Shown here one piece after another: positions 1 to 8,692 of a stretch of 64,000 bases of DNA. The stretch comes from Dactylosporangium sp. AC04546. Its GTDB lineage: Bacteria > Actinomycetota > Actinomycetes > Mycobacteriales > Micromonosporaceae. The notes under the pieces are model-generated. The model was given only the letters and a program-made list of their open reading frames with translations. It was not told the origin of the DNA and made no database searches. Numbering within the stretch: position 1 is the first letter of the stretch; each line of letters begins with the position of its first letter. The position numbers and the translations under genes were made by a program. The stretch spans positions 1-64,000 of the forward strand of contig NZ_JAHYSG010000024.1 in the NCBI RefSeq assembly GCF_022095675.1, given 5' to 3'.

Positions 1-72
1 CGGAGACCTCTTCAGTTATCGATCACCGCCACGCCGCAACATCGACGCCCTTACGAAACACGGCCTAGTACG

Positions 73-1020
73 GTGACCGCGCCCTCACCCGACCCCGCTC
101 GGGCACGCGGCGGCGACGGCGACCCACCGTACCTCCGGATCGCCGCCGACATCCGTCGCCAGATCGCCACCGGCGCCCTCCGCCCGGGCGATCGGGTCCC
201 GTCGGCCCGCCAGATCACGAGGGACTGGGGCGTCGCGGTGGCCACGGCGACGAAGGCACTGGCGGCGCTCCGCCAGGCCGGCCTGACCACGGTGGTGCCG
301 GGCGTCGGCACAGTGGTGTCCGGCGCCCCCACCGCCCCGCCGACGGCCAGGGGCCTGACCCGCGCCGAGATCGTCACGGTGGCCACGAACCTGGCGGACG
401 CGGAGGGCTTCGCCGCGGTCTCCCCCCGCCGGGTAGCCGCCGAACTGGGCATAGCCACGGCTACCCTGCGCCGCCTCGTCCCGTCGGAGGACGACCTGAT
501 CCTCCACATGATCGACGCCGCCTTCGCCTCCGCCCCACTCCCACCGAACCCGCCCGCGGGCTGGCGGCTGCGGCTGGAGATCGCGGGCCGCCGCCTGTGG
601 ACGCTGTTCCGCCGCCACCCCTGGCTGGCCCCGACGCTGTCGTTGACCCGCCCCCAGCCGTCCACAAACGGCGCGAAGTACCTGGAATGGGTCCTGTCCG
701 CCCTCGACGGCACGCCGCTGTCCCTGCACGACCGCATGTACGTCCACCTGATGCTCTTCGGCTACGTCCGCGGCCTGGCCACGACACTCGAACCCGAAGC
801 CCAGGCGGAACGCGAAACAGGCATCACCGGCAACGAGTGGATGGACGCCGGCTTCGGCGACGCGGCCCTGCCCCCGGACGTCCCGTTCTTCGAACAACTG
901 GTGGCCATGGAGGACTTCGAACTGGACGTGGACCGCTTGTTCGACTTCGGCCTGTCCCGCTTGCTGGACGGCCTGGCGGTCTTCATCACCCGCACACCAC
1001 GATCAGCACCACGCCCGTAG
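73..1020 (+). CDS. GntR/TetR hybrid transcriptional regulator
   Basis: A 315-residue protein that joins two DNA-binding folds. Residues about 18-80 form a GntR winged helix-turn-helix (an RIAADIRRQI helix, then PSARQITRDWGVAVATATKA). Residues about 97-140 form a TetR-type helix-turn-helix (TRAEIVTVATNLADAEGFAA, then the RRVAAELGIATATL helix). The remainder is an all-helical TetR_C-like ligand and dimer domain. The start is the GTG at 73, in front of TAPSPDP; no good Shine-Dalgarno precedes it, so the message may be leaderless. Such fusions occur in actinobacteria and usually repress drug or metabolite efflux genes. The upstream neighbour lies outside the window and the next gene to the right faces the other way, so the target is unknown. 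Confidence 0.85.
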   Translation: MTAPSPDPARARGGDGDPPYLRIAADIRRQIATGALRPGDRVPSARQITRDWGVAVATATKALAALRQAGLTTVVPGVGTVVSGAPTAPPTARGLTRAEIVTVATNLADAEGFAAVSPRRVAAELGIATATLRRLVPSEDDLILHMIDAAFASAPLPPNPPAGWRLRLEIAGRRLWTLFRRHPWLAPTLSLTRPQPSTNGAKYLEWVLSALDGTPLSLHDRMYVHLMLFGYVRGLATTLEPEAQAERETGITGNEWMDAGFGDAALPPDVPFFEQLVAMEDFELDVDRLFDFGLSRLLDGLAVFITRTPRSAPRP

Positions 1021-1139
1021 GCCGAGCCCGACCGCCCCGCCAACACACCACGTCAGCCAGCTCACCGCGTCGCGTGCGCACCTCTCCCCCACGCGGCTCC
1101 TACCACCGCTCCGCGCGACGCTTCCAGGCGGCTTCCCCC

Positions 1140-1811
1140 TCAGCGCCGCGGCACCACGATCCCGTGCTCGTACGCCGCGATCACCGCCTGCACCCGATCC
1201 CGAACCCCAAGCTTGCCCAGCAACCGGCTCACATGCGTCTTGATGGTCTCGGTCCCCACCACGAGCCGCTCAGCGATCTCGGCGTTGGACAGCCCTTCGG
1301 CAATGAGCCGCAGAATCTCCGTCTCCCGCGGCGACAGCGCCGGTAACTCCCCGGCCGGCACCGCGGTCCGCAACCGATTCACCTCCCCGATGAGCCGCCG
1401 AGTCACGGTGGGCGCCAACAATGCCTCCCCGGCCGCCACGACCCGAACCGCCTCGAACAGCCGCTCAGCCGCCATGTCCTTCAGCAGAAACCCACTGGCC
1501 CCGGCCCCAAGCGCGTCATACACGTACTCATCAAGGTCAAACGTGGTCAACATGACCACCCGAGGCAGAGGCTCACCCCCGGCGAGAATCTCCCGAGTGG
1601 CCTGTATCCCACCCATCACCGGCATCCGCACATCCATGAGCACGACGTCGGGCCGCAGCTCCCGGCACACCCGCACGGCCCCGACCCCGTCCACCGCCGT
1701 TCCGACCACGACGAAGTCCGGCTGCGTGTCGAGCAAGGTGGCAAACCCATCCCGCACAGCGGCCTGATCGTCCGCCACCACGACCCGCACCGCCACCCCG
1801 CGCCCGGTCAC
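1140..1811 (-). CDS. NarL/LuxR-family response regulator
   Basis: A 223-residue regulator. The receiver domain covers residues about 8-125, with the acidic pocket VVVADDQ near residue 14, the phospho-acceptor Asp60 in VVLMDVRMP and the conserved Lys in GFLLKD. A LuxR helix-turn-helix follows (LSPRETEILRLIAEGLSNAE, about 157-215). It lies immediately downstream of the histidine kinase at 1847-3097 on the same strand, so the pair is one operon. The kinase is divergent from an ABC-2 exporter, so control of that exporter is the simplest inference. A GTG a few codons inside (VAVRVVV) is an alternative start. Confidence 0.92.
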   Translation of the reverse strand: MTGRGVAVRVVVADDQAAVRDGFATLLDTQPDFVVVGTAVDGVGAVRVCRELRPDVVLMDVRMPVMGGIQATREILAGGEPLPRVVMLTTFDLDEYVYDALGAGASGFLLKDMAAERLFEAVRVVAAGEALLAPTVTRRLIGEVNRLRTAVPAGELPALSPRETEILRLIAEGLSNAEIAERLVVGTETIKTHVSRLLGKLGVRDRVQAVIAAYEHGIVVPRR

Positions 1812-1846
1812 CGCCTACTTCACCCCCACACCTCGGCAACGCGTGC

Positions 1847-3097
1847 TCATCGGCCAGCCACCGGAACCGGCAGCACCGCACGCACGGCAAATCCCCCGAA
1901 CGGCCCATGAGTCGCCTGCAGCGTGCCACCCGCCATGGCAACGCGCTCCCGCATGCCGAGCAGCCCGTATCCCGCCCGTCGTTCCAACGCGGAGTCCGCT
2001 GACTCCGCCGACCTCGTTGACTTCGCAGCCCCTGCCCCCGCCGGCCAGGCCGCCCATAACAGCCAGGCCGGCCCCGCCGTCCGAGGCGACTCCGCGGGCC
2101 GCGCCGGCCGCGCCCGTGGCGCTGGGCGTCCGCCGGTGTTCCAGATCGCGAGCGCCAGGGTCTCGTCGCCGTACGTGACCTCGACGTCCACCGCGGCGCC
2201 CGACGCGTGGCGGCGGGTGTTGGTGAGCGCCTCCTGGACGATGCGGTACGCCGTCAGCTCCAGTCCAGGGTCCAGCGGTCGGTAACGGCCGCGCACGATC
2301 AGGTGCACCCGGGACCCGCCGGCCTCGCGTGCCTCGTCGGTCAGCGCCAGGAGCTCGGCCAGGCCCGGCTGCGGGAGCACCTCGGGCACCGTCGTGTCCT
2401 CGCGCAGGACCCCGAGGACTCGGCGCAGCTCGGTCATCGCCATCCTGGCCGTCTCACCGATCGCCTGCAGGCGCGTGGCCGCGAGCTCCGGCAGGCCGGG
2501 CGTGGCCAGGCGGGTGGTCTCCGCCTGCACCGACAGCATCGAGATGTGGTGCGCGACCACGTCGTGCAGCTCGCGGGCGATGCGGGCGCGCTCCTCGTGC
2601 ACCGCGTAGGCCCGGGTGAGGCCGTCGAACTGGTGCGCGGCCTCCCTGCGGTCTGCCGACTCGGCTCCGTCGCGCCGGGCCGCGCCGACCGCGAGCGCAC
2701 CCGCCGAGACGACCAGGAGGCCGACACCGACGACGCCGCGCTGCGCGATCGCGCATGCCACATACGGCAGCGCGAACAGCTGCGCGACTCGGCCGGACGT
2801 GCGAGCGCCCACGAAATACAGCGCGGCGGTCTGCGCGACCACCGCCGCCACGGCCGGCCGCTCACCGAGCGCGAGGGTCACCAGCGTCGCCCCGGTGGCC
2901 GCGACCGCGACAGGCACGAGCCGCGTGCGCACGAACGCGATGGGGAGGGTGGCGCACAGCGCCAGCGCCAGTGCCGCCATGAGGTCGCCGACGGACCGCC
3001 CTCCGCGCAGCACGGCCTCAGCGGCGGCGGCCGTGCCGAGTGCGACGGCGGCCGCCGACGGCATGCGCACGAACCCCGGCAGACTCACGCCGCCCAT
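1847..3097 (-). CDS. Membrane sensor histidine kinase (HPK7, NarL partner)
   Basis: About 416 residues from the ATG at 3097. Longer in-frame starts would run into the divergent ABC operon. The N-terminal 140 residues are hydrophobic and form several membrane helices. A HisKA_3 dimerisation helix with the phospho-acceptor His follows (RARIARELHDVVAHH). The HATPase_c domain has an N-box (QEALTNTRRHA) and a C-terminal G-box (GYGLLGMRERV). Between the NTG segment and the G-box is an Ala/Pro/Arg-rich stretch of about 45 residues where HPK7 kinases normally have a short loop. It acts with the response regulator at 1140-1811. The insertion could affect ATP-lid dynamics or be tolerated drift. Confidence 0.9.
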   Translation of the reverse strand: MGGVSLPGFVRMPSAAAVALGTAAAAEAVLRGGRSVGDLMAALALALCATLPIAFVRTRLVPVAVAATGATLVTLALGERPAVAAVVAQTAALYFVGARTSGRVAQLFALPYVACAIAQRGVVGVGLLVVSAGALAVGAARRDGAESADRREAAHQFDGLTRAYAVHEERARIARELHDVVAHHISMLSVQAETTRLATPGLPELAATRLQAIGETARMAMTELRRVLGVLREDTTVPEVLPQPGLAELLALTDEAREAGGSRVHLIVRGRYRPLDPGLELTAYRIVQEALTNTRRHASGAAVDVEVTYGDETLALAIWNTGGRPAPRARPARPAESPRTAGPAWLLWAAWPAGAGAAKSTRSAESADSALERRAGYGLLGMRERVAMAGGTLQATHGPFGGFAVRAVLPVPVAGR

Positions 3098-3233
3098 TAT
3101 GGTGGCGGACCGGCGGGCCGGCGTCCCACTGTGGAGCCACCTTTGGGGTCCCTCTCGTGGGGGACGCCGCGGCCCGCAAGATAGCTCTCGTCCGTGACGC
3201 GGCCGGCCCGGCCGGTGGCCTACGGTTCCTGCC

Positions 3234-4169
3234 ATGCCCAGCTTCGCCATCGAGGTTCGCGACCTGACCAAGCGCTACGGTGCGCTGACCGCGGTCGACG
3301 GTCTGAGCTTCTCGGTGCCGGCAGGGAAGGTCACCGGCTTCGTCGGGCCCAACGGGGCGGGCAAGTCGACGACGCTGCGGATGATGCTGGGGCTCGACCG
3401 GCCCGACGCCGGCGAGGCGCGCATCGGTGGCCGGCGATATCGCAGCTTCCGCGAGCCGGCCCGCACGGTCGGGGCACTGCTCGACGCCGAGGCGGTGCAC
3501 TCCGGCCGGCGTGCACTCGACCATTTGCTGTGGATGGCGCGGTATAACGGAATCTCCCGCTCCCGAGTGAGCGCCGTGCTGGACCAGGTCGGTCTCGCCG
3601 CGGTCGCCAGGAAGCGGGTCGGTGGCTTCTCGCTGGGCATGCGGCAGCGGCTCGGCATCGCCGGCGCGCTGCTCGGGGACCCTCCGGTGCTCATCCTTGA
3701 CGAGCCGGTCAACGGGCTTGACCCGGAGGGCATCCAGTGGATCCGCGGCTTCCTCCGCTCGCTGGCCGCGGAGGGCCGCACGGTGCTCGTGTCCAGCCAC
3801 CTCATGGGCGAGCTGCAGGACACGGCCGACCACCTCATCGTGATCGGCCGGGGCCGGCTGCTCGCCGACACCAGCGTCGCCGAGCTGCTCGACCAGGTCT
3901 CCGGCGGTCGCACCGAGGTCCGCACCCCGGCGCGGCTCGCGGCCGTCGACGCGCTGGCGAACGCGGGCGCCACCGTGGCCGTCACCGGCTCGGACACCCT
4001 CACCGTCACCGGCCTCGGTCCCGAGCGCGTCATCGCCGCCCTGACCGGCGCCGGTGTGCCGTTCACCGGGATCAGCGAGCACCGCGCCGCCCTGGAGGAC
4101 GCCTACATGGCGCTGACCCGCGAGCACACATCGTTCAGCACCACGGACGGGGAGGCCACGTGGACGTGA
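3234..4169 (+). CDS. ABC transporter ATP-binding protein (ABC-2 exporter)
   Basis: A 311-residue single nucleotide-binding domain. Walker A is GPNGAGKST (residues 38-46), the signature is FSLGMRQRLG (about 134), Walker B is LILDEP (about 158), and the switch His is in LVSSHLMGEL. The C-terminal 90 residues are the DrrA/CcmA-type regulatory extension common in drug or lantibiotic exporters. It is the first gene of a three-gene operon: its stop overlaps the start region of the first permease (TGATG) and a second permease follows. It is divergent from a histidine kinase and response regulator, the layout of bacitracin-type sensing and export modules. The substrate cannot be read from the sequence. 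Confidence 0.93.
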   Translation: MPSFAIEVRDLTKRYGALTAVDGLSFSVPAGKVTGFVGPNGAGKSTTLRMMLGLDRPDAGEARIGGRRYRSFREPARTVGALLDAEAVHSGRRALDHLLWMARYNGISRSRVSAVLDQVGLAAVARKRVGGFSLGMRQRLGIAGALLGDPPVLILDEPVNGLDPEGIQWIRGFLRSLAAEGRTVLVSSHLMGELQDTADHLIVIGRGRLLADTSVAELLDQVSGGRTEVRTPARLAAVDALANAGATVAVTGSDTLTVTGLGPERVIAALTGAGVPFTGISEHRAALEDAYMALTREHTSFSTTDGEATWT

Positions 4170-5656
4170 TGGAGGTGACCGAGCGGCGGATCCGGGCGGG
4201 CACGGTGGCCGGCCGGGCGGTGCGGGCCGAGTGGACGAAGCTCCGGTCAGTTCGCGGCACCTGGCTGGCGCTGGCAGCGATGGCCGGGCTGACGCTGTTC
4301 CTGGGGCTGCTGTCGGGGACGCTGAGCCGCAGTGACGTCAACCTCGGTGTGCTGACGGTGGACCAGTTCCACTTCGTGCATCGGCCACTGGCCGGCGACG
4401 GCACCATCACGGCCCGGGTGACGGCGCAGGCCGACTCCGGTGCGTGGGCCAAGGCCGGCCTGATGCTGAAGGCGAGCGACACGAGCGGAGCGCCGTATGT
4501 GGCGCTGATGGTCACGCCGGACCACGGCGTGCTGCTTCAGGCCGACGCACGGGCCGAGCTGCGCGGTCGGGCCGGCGGCGCACCGCGCTGGCTCCGGCTG
4601 ACGCGAGCCGGCCAGTCGGTCACCGGCGCCGAGTCCGCCGACGGGGTGTCGTGGCGCGACGTCGGCACCGTCACCGTGCCCGGGCTGCCGGCCGAGGCGC
4701 GGGCGGGTGTGTTCGTCGGCTCCCCGCCGTACGTCCACTTCACGCAGCTGCCGCACGGCAAGTACAAGAAGTACGAACCGACGATCGGCGAGGCGCGCTT
4801 CGACCATGTGGAGGTGAGCCCCGGCGGTGGCGGCGGTGCCTGGCGGGACACCGACGTCACCCCGGCCGACCCGCAGGACCCGCCGCCGCCCTTCGACCAC
4901 GGCCTGCCGAACCTGCCGATCCTCCCGGGCGCCAGCGCGTGGCAGGACGACGGCTCGGTGACCGTCCGCGGCAGCGGCGACATCGGCCGGGCCGGCCTCG
5001 GCGGCATCGACGTCGCCGACATGGACCGCGTGAAGGAGAGCCTGTTCGGCGTGCAGCTCGGCATCATCGGGGCCATCGCACTGGGGGCGCTGGCGATGAC
5101 GTCGGAGTACCGCAGCAGGACCCTCGCCACGACGTTCGCGATGCAGCCGGGGCGGTCGCTGGTCCTGGGCGCGAAGACAGCGGTGCTGGCGCTGGTCGTC
5201 TTCGCCGCCGGGCTGGCGACCGGGGTGGTGAGCTTCCTGGTCACGCAGCCGATGCAGGAGCGCCGCGGGTATGGGCCGCCCGCCTACCCGTCGCACAGCC
5301 TGACCGACCCGGTGGTGCTGCGCGCGATCGGCGGTGCCGCGGCGTACCTGGCGTTGATCGCGGTGTTCAGCCTGGCCGTGGGCACGATCGTCCGCCGTAC
5401 CGCCGGGGCCGTCACCACGCTGCTCACGGTGCTGGTCGTGGTCCCGGTCGTCGTGGCCGGCACGTCCGAGGCCGGGGACGGCTGGCTGCGGCGGTTCACG
5501 CCGGTCGCGGGCACGTCGATCCTGCAGACGACGCAGTTCGCGCCGGGGTCGAACGACACGGTGACGGGGCCGTGGACGGGGTTCGCGGTGCTGTGCGGGT
5601 ACACCGCGGTGGCGCTCGGGGTGGCGTTCTGGCTACTGCGGAGGCGGGACCCATGA
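4169..5656 (+). CDS. ABC-2 permease with inserted lectin-like extracytoplasmic domain
   Basis: About 495 residues. The first membrane helix is at about 25-45 (WLALAAMAGLTLFLGLLSG). It is followed by an extracytoplasmic region of about 260 residues before the remaining five helices (from LGIIGAIALGALAM onward). The inserted region reads like a DUF1349/concanavalin-type beta-sandwich (repeated GTITARVTAQADSGAWAKAG, then ASDTSGAPYVALMV and DGVSWRDVGTV). A Pro/Gly linker follows. Usual ABC-2 permeases of this group are about 250-280 residues, so the excess is this domain. The chosen ATG overlaps the ATPase stop; GTG at 4160 or 4166, behind GGAGG, are alternatives. It should pair with the ATPase upstream and the permease downstream. 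The domain may bind a carbohydrate or wall polymer (inference). Confidence 0.85.
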   Translation: MEVTERRIRAGTVAGRAVRAEWTKLRSVRGTWLALAAMAGLTLFLGLLSGTLSRSDVNLGVLTVDQFHFVHRPLAGDGTITARVTAQADSGAWAKAGLMLKASDTSGAPYVALMVTPDHGVLLQADARAELRGRAGGAPRWLRLTRAGQSVTGAESADGVSWRDVGTVTVPGLPAEARAGVFVGSPPYVHFTQLPHGKYKKYEPTIGEARFDHVEVSPGGGGGAWRDTDVTPADPQDPPPPFDHGLPNLPILPGASAWQDDGSVTVRGSGDIGRAGLGGIDVADMDRVKESLFGVQLGIIGAIALGALAMTSEYRSRTLATTFAMQPGRSLVLGAKTAVLALVVFAAGLATGVVSFLVTQPMQERRGYGPPAYPSHSLTDPVVLRAIGGAAAYLALIAVFSLAVGTIVRRTAGAVTTLLTVLVVVPVVVAGTSEAGDGWLRRFTPVAGTSILQTTQFAPGSNDTVTGPWTGFAVLCGYTAVALGVAFWLLRRRDP

Positions 5657-6453
5657 CCCGCGCGTTGCTGGCCGAGTGGACCAAGCTGCGGACGCTGCCG
5701 TCGAGCGTCTGGTCGCTGGTCGCGGTGGCCGCGCTGATGGTCGGCGGTGGGGCGGCCGTCGTCCTGGTCACGGACGTGCCGGGGTGCGCGACGGATCCGC
5801 GCGGCTGCGCCGTCGAGGACACCGCCGTGCTGCTGCTGTCCGGCGTGCATCTGGCCCAGATCGCGGCGGTGGCGGTCGGGGTGGCGCTCATGTGTGGCGA
5901 GTTCCAGCCGAGGCTGCTGCGTACCACCCTGGCGATGTGGCCGCGGCGGACAGGCGTGTTCGCGGCGAAGACCGCGGTCGTCGGTGCGGCGGTGCTGGCT
6001 GCCGCAGCGGTGGGCGTGGGGCTGGCGGTGATCGCCGGACGGCCGCTGCTGGAGGCGCACGGGCTGACGCCGGCCGTCGGGTATCCGCGGCCGGACCTGA
6101 GGTCGGCCGAACTGTGGCGGGCGGCGGTGGGGACGGCGCTGTACGTCACGCTGATCGCGCTGCTGGCGTTGGGTATCGGCGCGGTGCTGCGGCACGCGGG
6201 GGCGGCGATCGGGGCGACGTTGACGCTGTTGTACGGGCCGTACGTGGTGACGCTGCTTGTTCCCATGTCCGTCACTGCGCTGCACCGGGTCCAGAGCGTT
6301 CTGCCGATGAGTGCCGGGCTGGCCGTGCAGACCACCGTGGCGGGCACCGGCACCGCGCCGCTGTCGCCGTGGGGCGGTTTGGCCGTGCTGGGCGCGTACG
6401 CCGCGTCGTTCCTGTTACTCGGCGCCGTCCTGGTCGCCGTCCGCGACGCCTGA
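5653..6453 (+). CDS. ABC-2 permease subunit
   Basis: A 266-residue membrane protein that starts with the conserved cytoplasmic EWTKLRTLPSSVW motif, the same motif (EWTKLRSVRGTW) seen near the start of the preceding permease. Six hydrophobic segments follow. Its ATG overlaps the upstream stop (ATGA), so translation is coupled. It lacks the extracytoplasmic domain of its neighbour but has a short Cys-containing loop (GCATDPRGCAVED), which could form a disulphide outside the cell. Together with the ATPase it would form an asymmetric exporter with two different permeases. Confidence 0.88.
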   Translation: MTRALLAEWTKLRTLPSSVWSLVAVAALMVGGGAAVVLVTDVPGCATDPRGCAVEDTAVLLLSGVHLAQIAAVAVGVALMCGEFQPRLLRTTLAMWPRRTGVFAAKTAVVGAAVLAAAAVGVGLAVIAGRPLLEAHGLTPAVGYPRPDLRSAELWRAAVGTALYVTLIALLALGIGAVLRHAGAAIGATLTLLYGPYVVTLLVPMSVTALHRVQSVLPMSAGLAVQTTVAGTGTAPLSPWGGLAVLGAYAASFLLLGAVLVAVRDA

Positions 6454-6553
6454 CGCAAGCCGGCGGGCGTCGACGGCGGGTGGGCGGCGGCACGGCGTCG
6501 GCGGCGGCAGGTCATCAGCCGCAGGGCATCGGCGGCGGGTAGGCGGCAGTATC

Positions 6554-7582
6554 GTGGCGCGCGTGGACGGGGACCTTGCTGGTGAGCTGCACGAAGAGTT
6601 CGGGGAGATCTGGTGCCTCACGTTTGTGCGTGGGGTTGATGGTCGGGAGGCGCTGCGGAGATTCGGGGCGTATCCGGAGACCGCTGCGCCGCGGACGCTT
6701 GAAGAGCTCGGTGAGATGAAGCTGTCGTTCGATGCCGGGTATCCCACCGTGGCCGCCGTTACCGAAGTGGGCGGGTGGGCGGTCGTGCTCGAACCCGAGG
6801 GGTTTGAGGCGGCGCACACCTTGCTCGAAGCGGTGTCGGTCGGCACTGAGGCTGTTTCAGTGCTTCGGCACGACTACGCTTCCGATCGCTTCGGGCATGC
6901 GGCTGACGGTGTGCTCCTGACCGGGTTCGATCCCGACCGGCCGGGTCGGCGGTGGGGGGCCGAGCCCGACCGGCACGGGGTGTTCGGCGAGGAGGATGAC
7001 GAGCGGGACGACGCCTGGGCGCTTGCGCTCGCGGGGCGGCTCGCCGGTGGGTTGCCATCGCTGGGGGCGTTGGCGGAGCCGTGGCTGTCGGCGGAGTTCG
7101 ACCCCTGGTTCACACCCGCGCGTCCGACCCAGCGGCTGTGGGGAGACGACGCCGATCTGATTGCGGCGATCGAGGGGGCCGGGCCGGCCCAGTTGCGTGC
7201 GGTGGCCGTCGGCGAGGTGCGGCGGATCGCCGGGCTGCTCGGTGTTGCGGACGCGCCCGGGTTGGACCACGTGCTGCGGGAGGCGGCTGAGGAGCGGTTT
7301 CCGGGGGTGCCGACGGATTCGGCGCTGGGCGGCGTCGTGCGTGGGTGGCTGCGGCTGGGTTCGCAGGCGTCCTGGTCGCTGAACCTCGACCGGTATCGGA
7401 TGAGTGAGGGCGAGCGGCATCGCGGGTACCTGTTCGGCTGGTTCACCGGTGCGCTGCGTGGTGCGCTCGAGGCCGATCCGGTCGCCGGGGCGCACGCCGC
7501 GCTGTACCCGCTGGCCAAGGGGCCGGCGCCGCTGAAGGATCCGGCGGCCCGTGCCGCCGCGGTCGGGCGGCTGCGGGCCTGA
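6554..7582 (+). CDS. DUF6461-like hypothetical protein
   Basis: About 342 residues from a GTG. The N-terminal 130 residues resemble the actinobacterial DUF6461 family: a WCLTFVRGVDGREALRRFGA opening, a central GGWAVVLEPEGF core, and a later region with acidic and aromatic positions. The C-terminal 180 residues look helical and carry no motif I recognise. There is no signal peptide or membrane segment, so it is probably cytoplasmic. It stands alone after the exporter operon with about 100 bp between. DUF6461 proteins are abundant in actinomycetes and have no assigned activity. The family call is from pattern memory and is moderate. Confidence 0.65.
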   Translation: MARVDGDLAGELHEEFGEIWCLTFVRGVDGREALRRFGAYPETAAPRTLEELGEMKLSFDAGYPTVAAVTEVGGWAVVLEPEGFEAAHTLLEAVSVGTEAVSVLRHDYASDRFGHAADGVLLTGFDPDRPGRRWGAEPDRHGVFGEEDDERDDAWALALAGRLAGGLPSLGALAEPWLSAEFDPWFTPARPTQRLWGDDADLIAAIEGAGPAQLRAVAVGEVRRIAGLLGVADAPGLDHVLREAAEERFPGVPTDSALGGVVRGWLRLGSQASWSLNLDRYRMSEGERHRGYLFGWFTGALRGALEADPVAGAHAALYPLAKGPAPLKDPAARAAAVGRLRA

Positions 7583-7708
7583 CCACCCTGCCCCGAACCA
7601 ATCCGGCCGCTCTCGGTAGGGAACCCAGCCGCCCGGCGTGGACGTGGGACGTGTTCGGAAGTTGACAGTCACAGGCGTCGGTGGCGTGGCGCTGCGATTG
7701 TGGCGCGC

Positions 7709-8692
7709 ATGAGTCACGTCCTGCGATCCGCAGCTCGACTCGGGCTTGCGGTCATGGTCTCCGCCGGCTTCTTTGCCGTGGCGGCGACGCCCGCTCATGC
7801 CGCACCACCGGTGGCCACGCTCACCATGAACGGTGAGATGCACTATGAGGCCGCGCTCAACCAGGCGAACTACCTCAGGATCACCATCGCGGCGCCCGGC
7901 GTCTACCAGTTCACCGACAGCTACCCGATCACGTTCAGCACGCCCGACGGTAGCAACTGCTGGTACCCGTACGCCCCCTCGCAGACGACCGTCCACTGTG
8001 AGCACTCGGCGTCGTTCCTCGACGTCAAGACGTTCGACCTCAACGACACCATCGACAACCGCACCACGTCGAACATGCACGCGTTCGGTGGCGAGGGGAA
8101 CGACACCATCCGGCTCGGGGGTCACGTCACCGTGGCGGCGGCCGGCGACGCGGCCGGTGAGGGTGGGGACGACCTCATCTACTCCGGGCCCGGCGACGAC
8201 TGGATCCACGGCGGCACCGGCAACGACACCGTCTCGTACGTGGGCCGGACCGCGGCCATCACGGCGTCGCTGACGGCCGGCGGGGGCGGCGACCCGCTGA
8301 CCGACGAGGAGGACGTCTACCTCGGCGGCAGCATCGAGAACCTCACGGGCGGCGGCGCCGGCGACACGCTGACGGGCAACGGGTCCGACAACGTGCTCGA
8401 CGGCGGGTACTACACCACGCCCTGCCTCCCGACGCCCGGACCGCCGCTGTCCACGACCGCCGTGCTCGCGCCGCCGCCGTGCACGACGTACTCCGGCGAC
8501 GACACGATCGACGGCGCCGGAGGCAACGACACGCTGAAGGGCCGGCAGGGAGCGGACTCCCTGCTCGGCGGGCCCGGCAACGACGTCATGTACGGCGATG
8601 CCGGCTACGACTACCTGTTCGGCGGCACCGGCACCAACGTCTGCTACCCGGGCGCGGACGGCGCCCTGTCGCTGAACTGCTCACTGGCGTAG
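7709..8692 (+). CDS. Secreted RTX-type calcium-binding repeat protein
   Basis: About 327 residues. The N-terminus is a Sec signal peptide (basic MSHVLRSAARLG, hydrophobic core, cleavage after TPAHA). A beta-rich region of about 110 residues follows. From about residue 130 come hemolysin-type GGxGxDxxx nonapeptides, for example GGEGNDTIR, GGTGNDTVS, GAGGNDTLK, GGPGNDVMY and GGTGTN. These form parallel beta-rolls that bind Ca2+. Four Cys residues are present, including a C-terminal pair in NVCYPGADGALSLNC. No type I secretion genes are nearby, and the Sec peptide suggests ordinary export. A GTG at 7700 is an alternative start. The stop overlaps the convergent gene by 12 bp. Confidence 0.85.
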   Translation: MSHVLRSAARLGLAVMVSAGFFAVAATPAHAAPPVATLTMNGEMHYEAALNQANYLRITIAAPGVYQFTDSYPITFSTPDGSNCWYPYAPSQTTVHCEHSASFLDVKTFDLNDTIDNRTTSNMHAFGGEGNDTIRLGGHVTVAAAGDAAGEGGDDLIYSGPGDDWIHGGTGNDTVSYVGRTAAITASLTAGGGGDPLTDEEDVYLGGSIENLTGGGAGDTLTGNGSDNVLDGGYYTTPCLPTPGPPLSTTAVLAPPPCTTYSGDDTIDGAGGNDTLKGRQGADSLLGGPGNDVMYGDAGYDYLFGGTGTNVCYPGADGALSLNCSLA

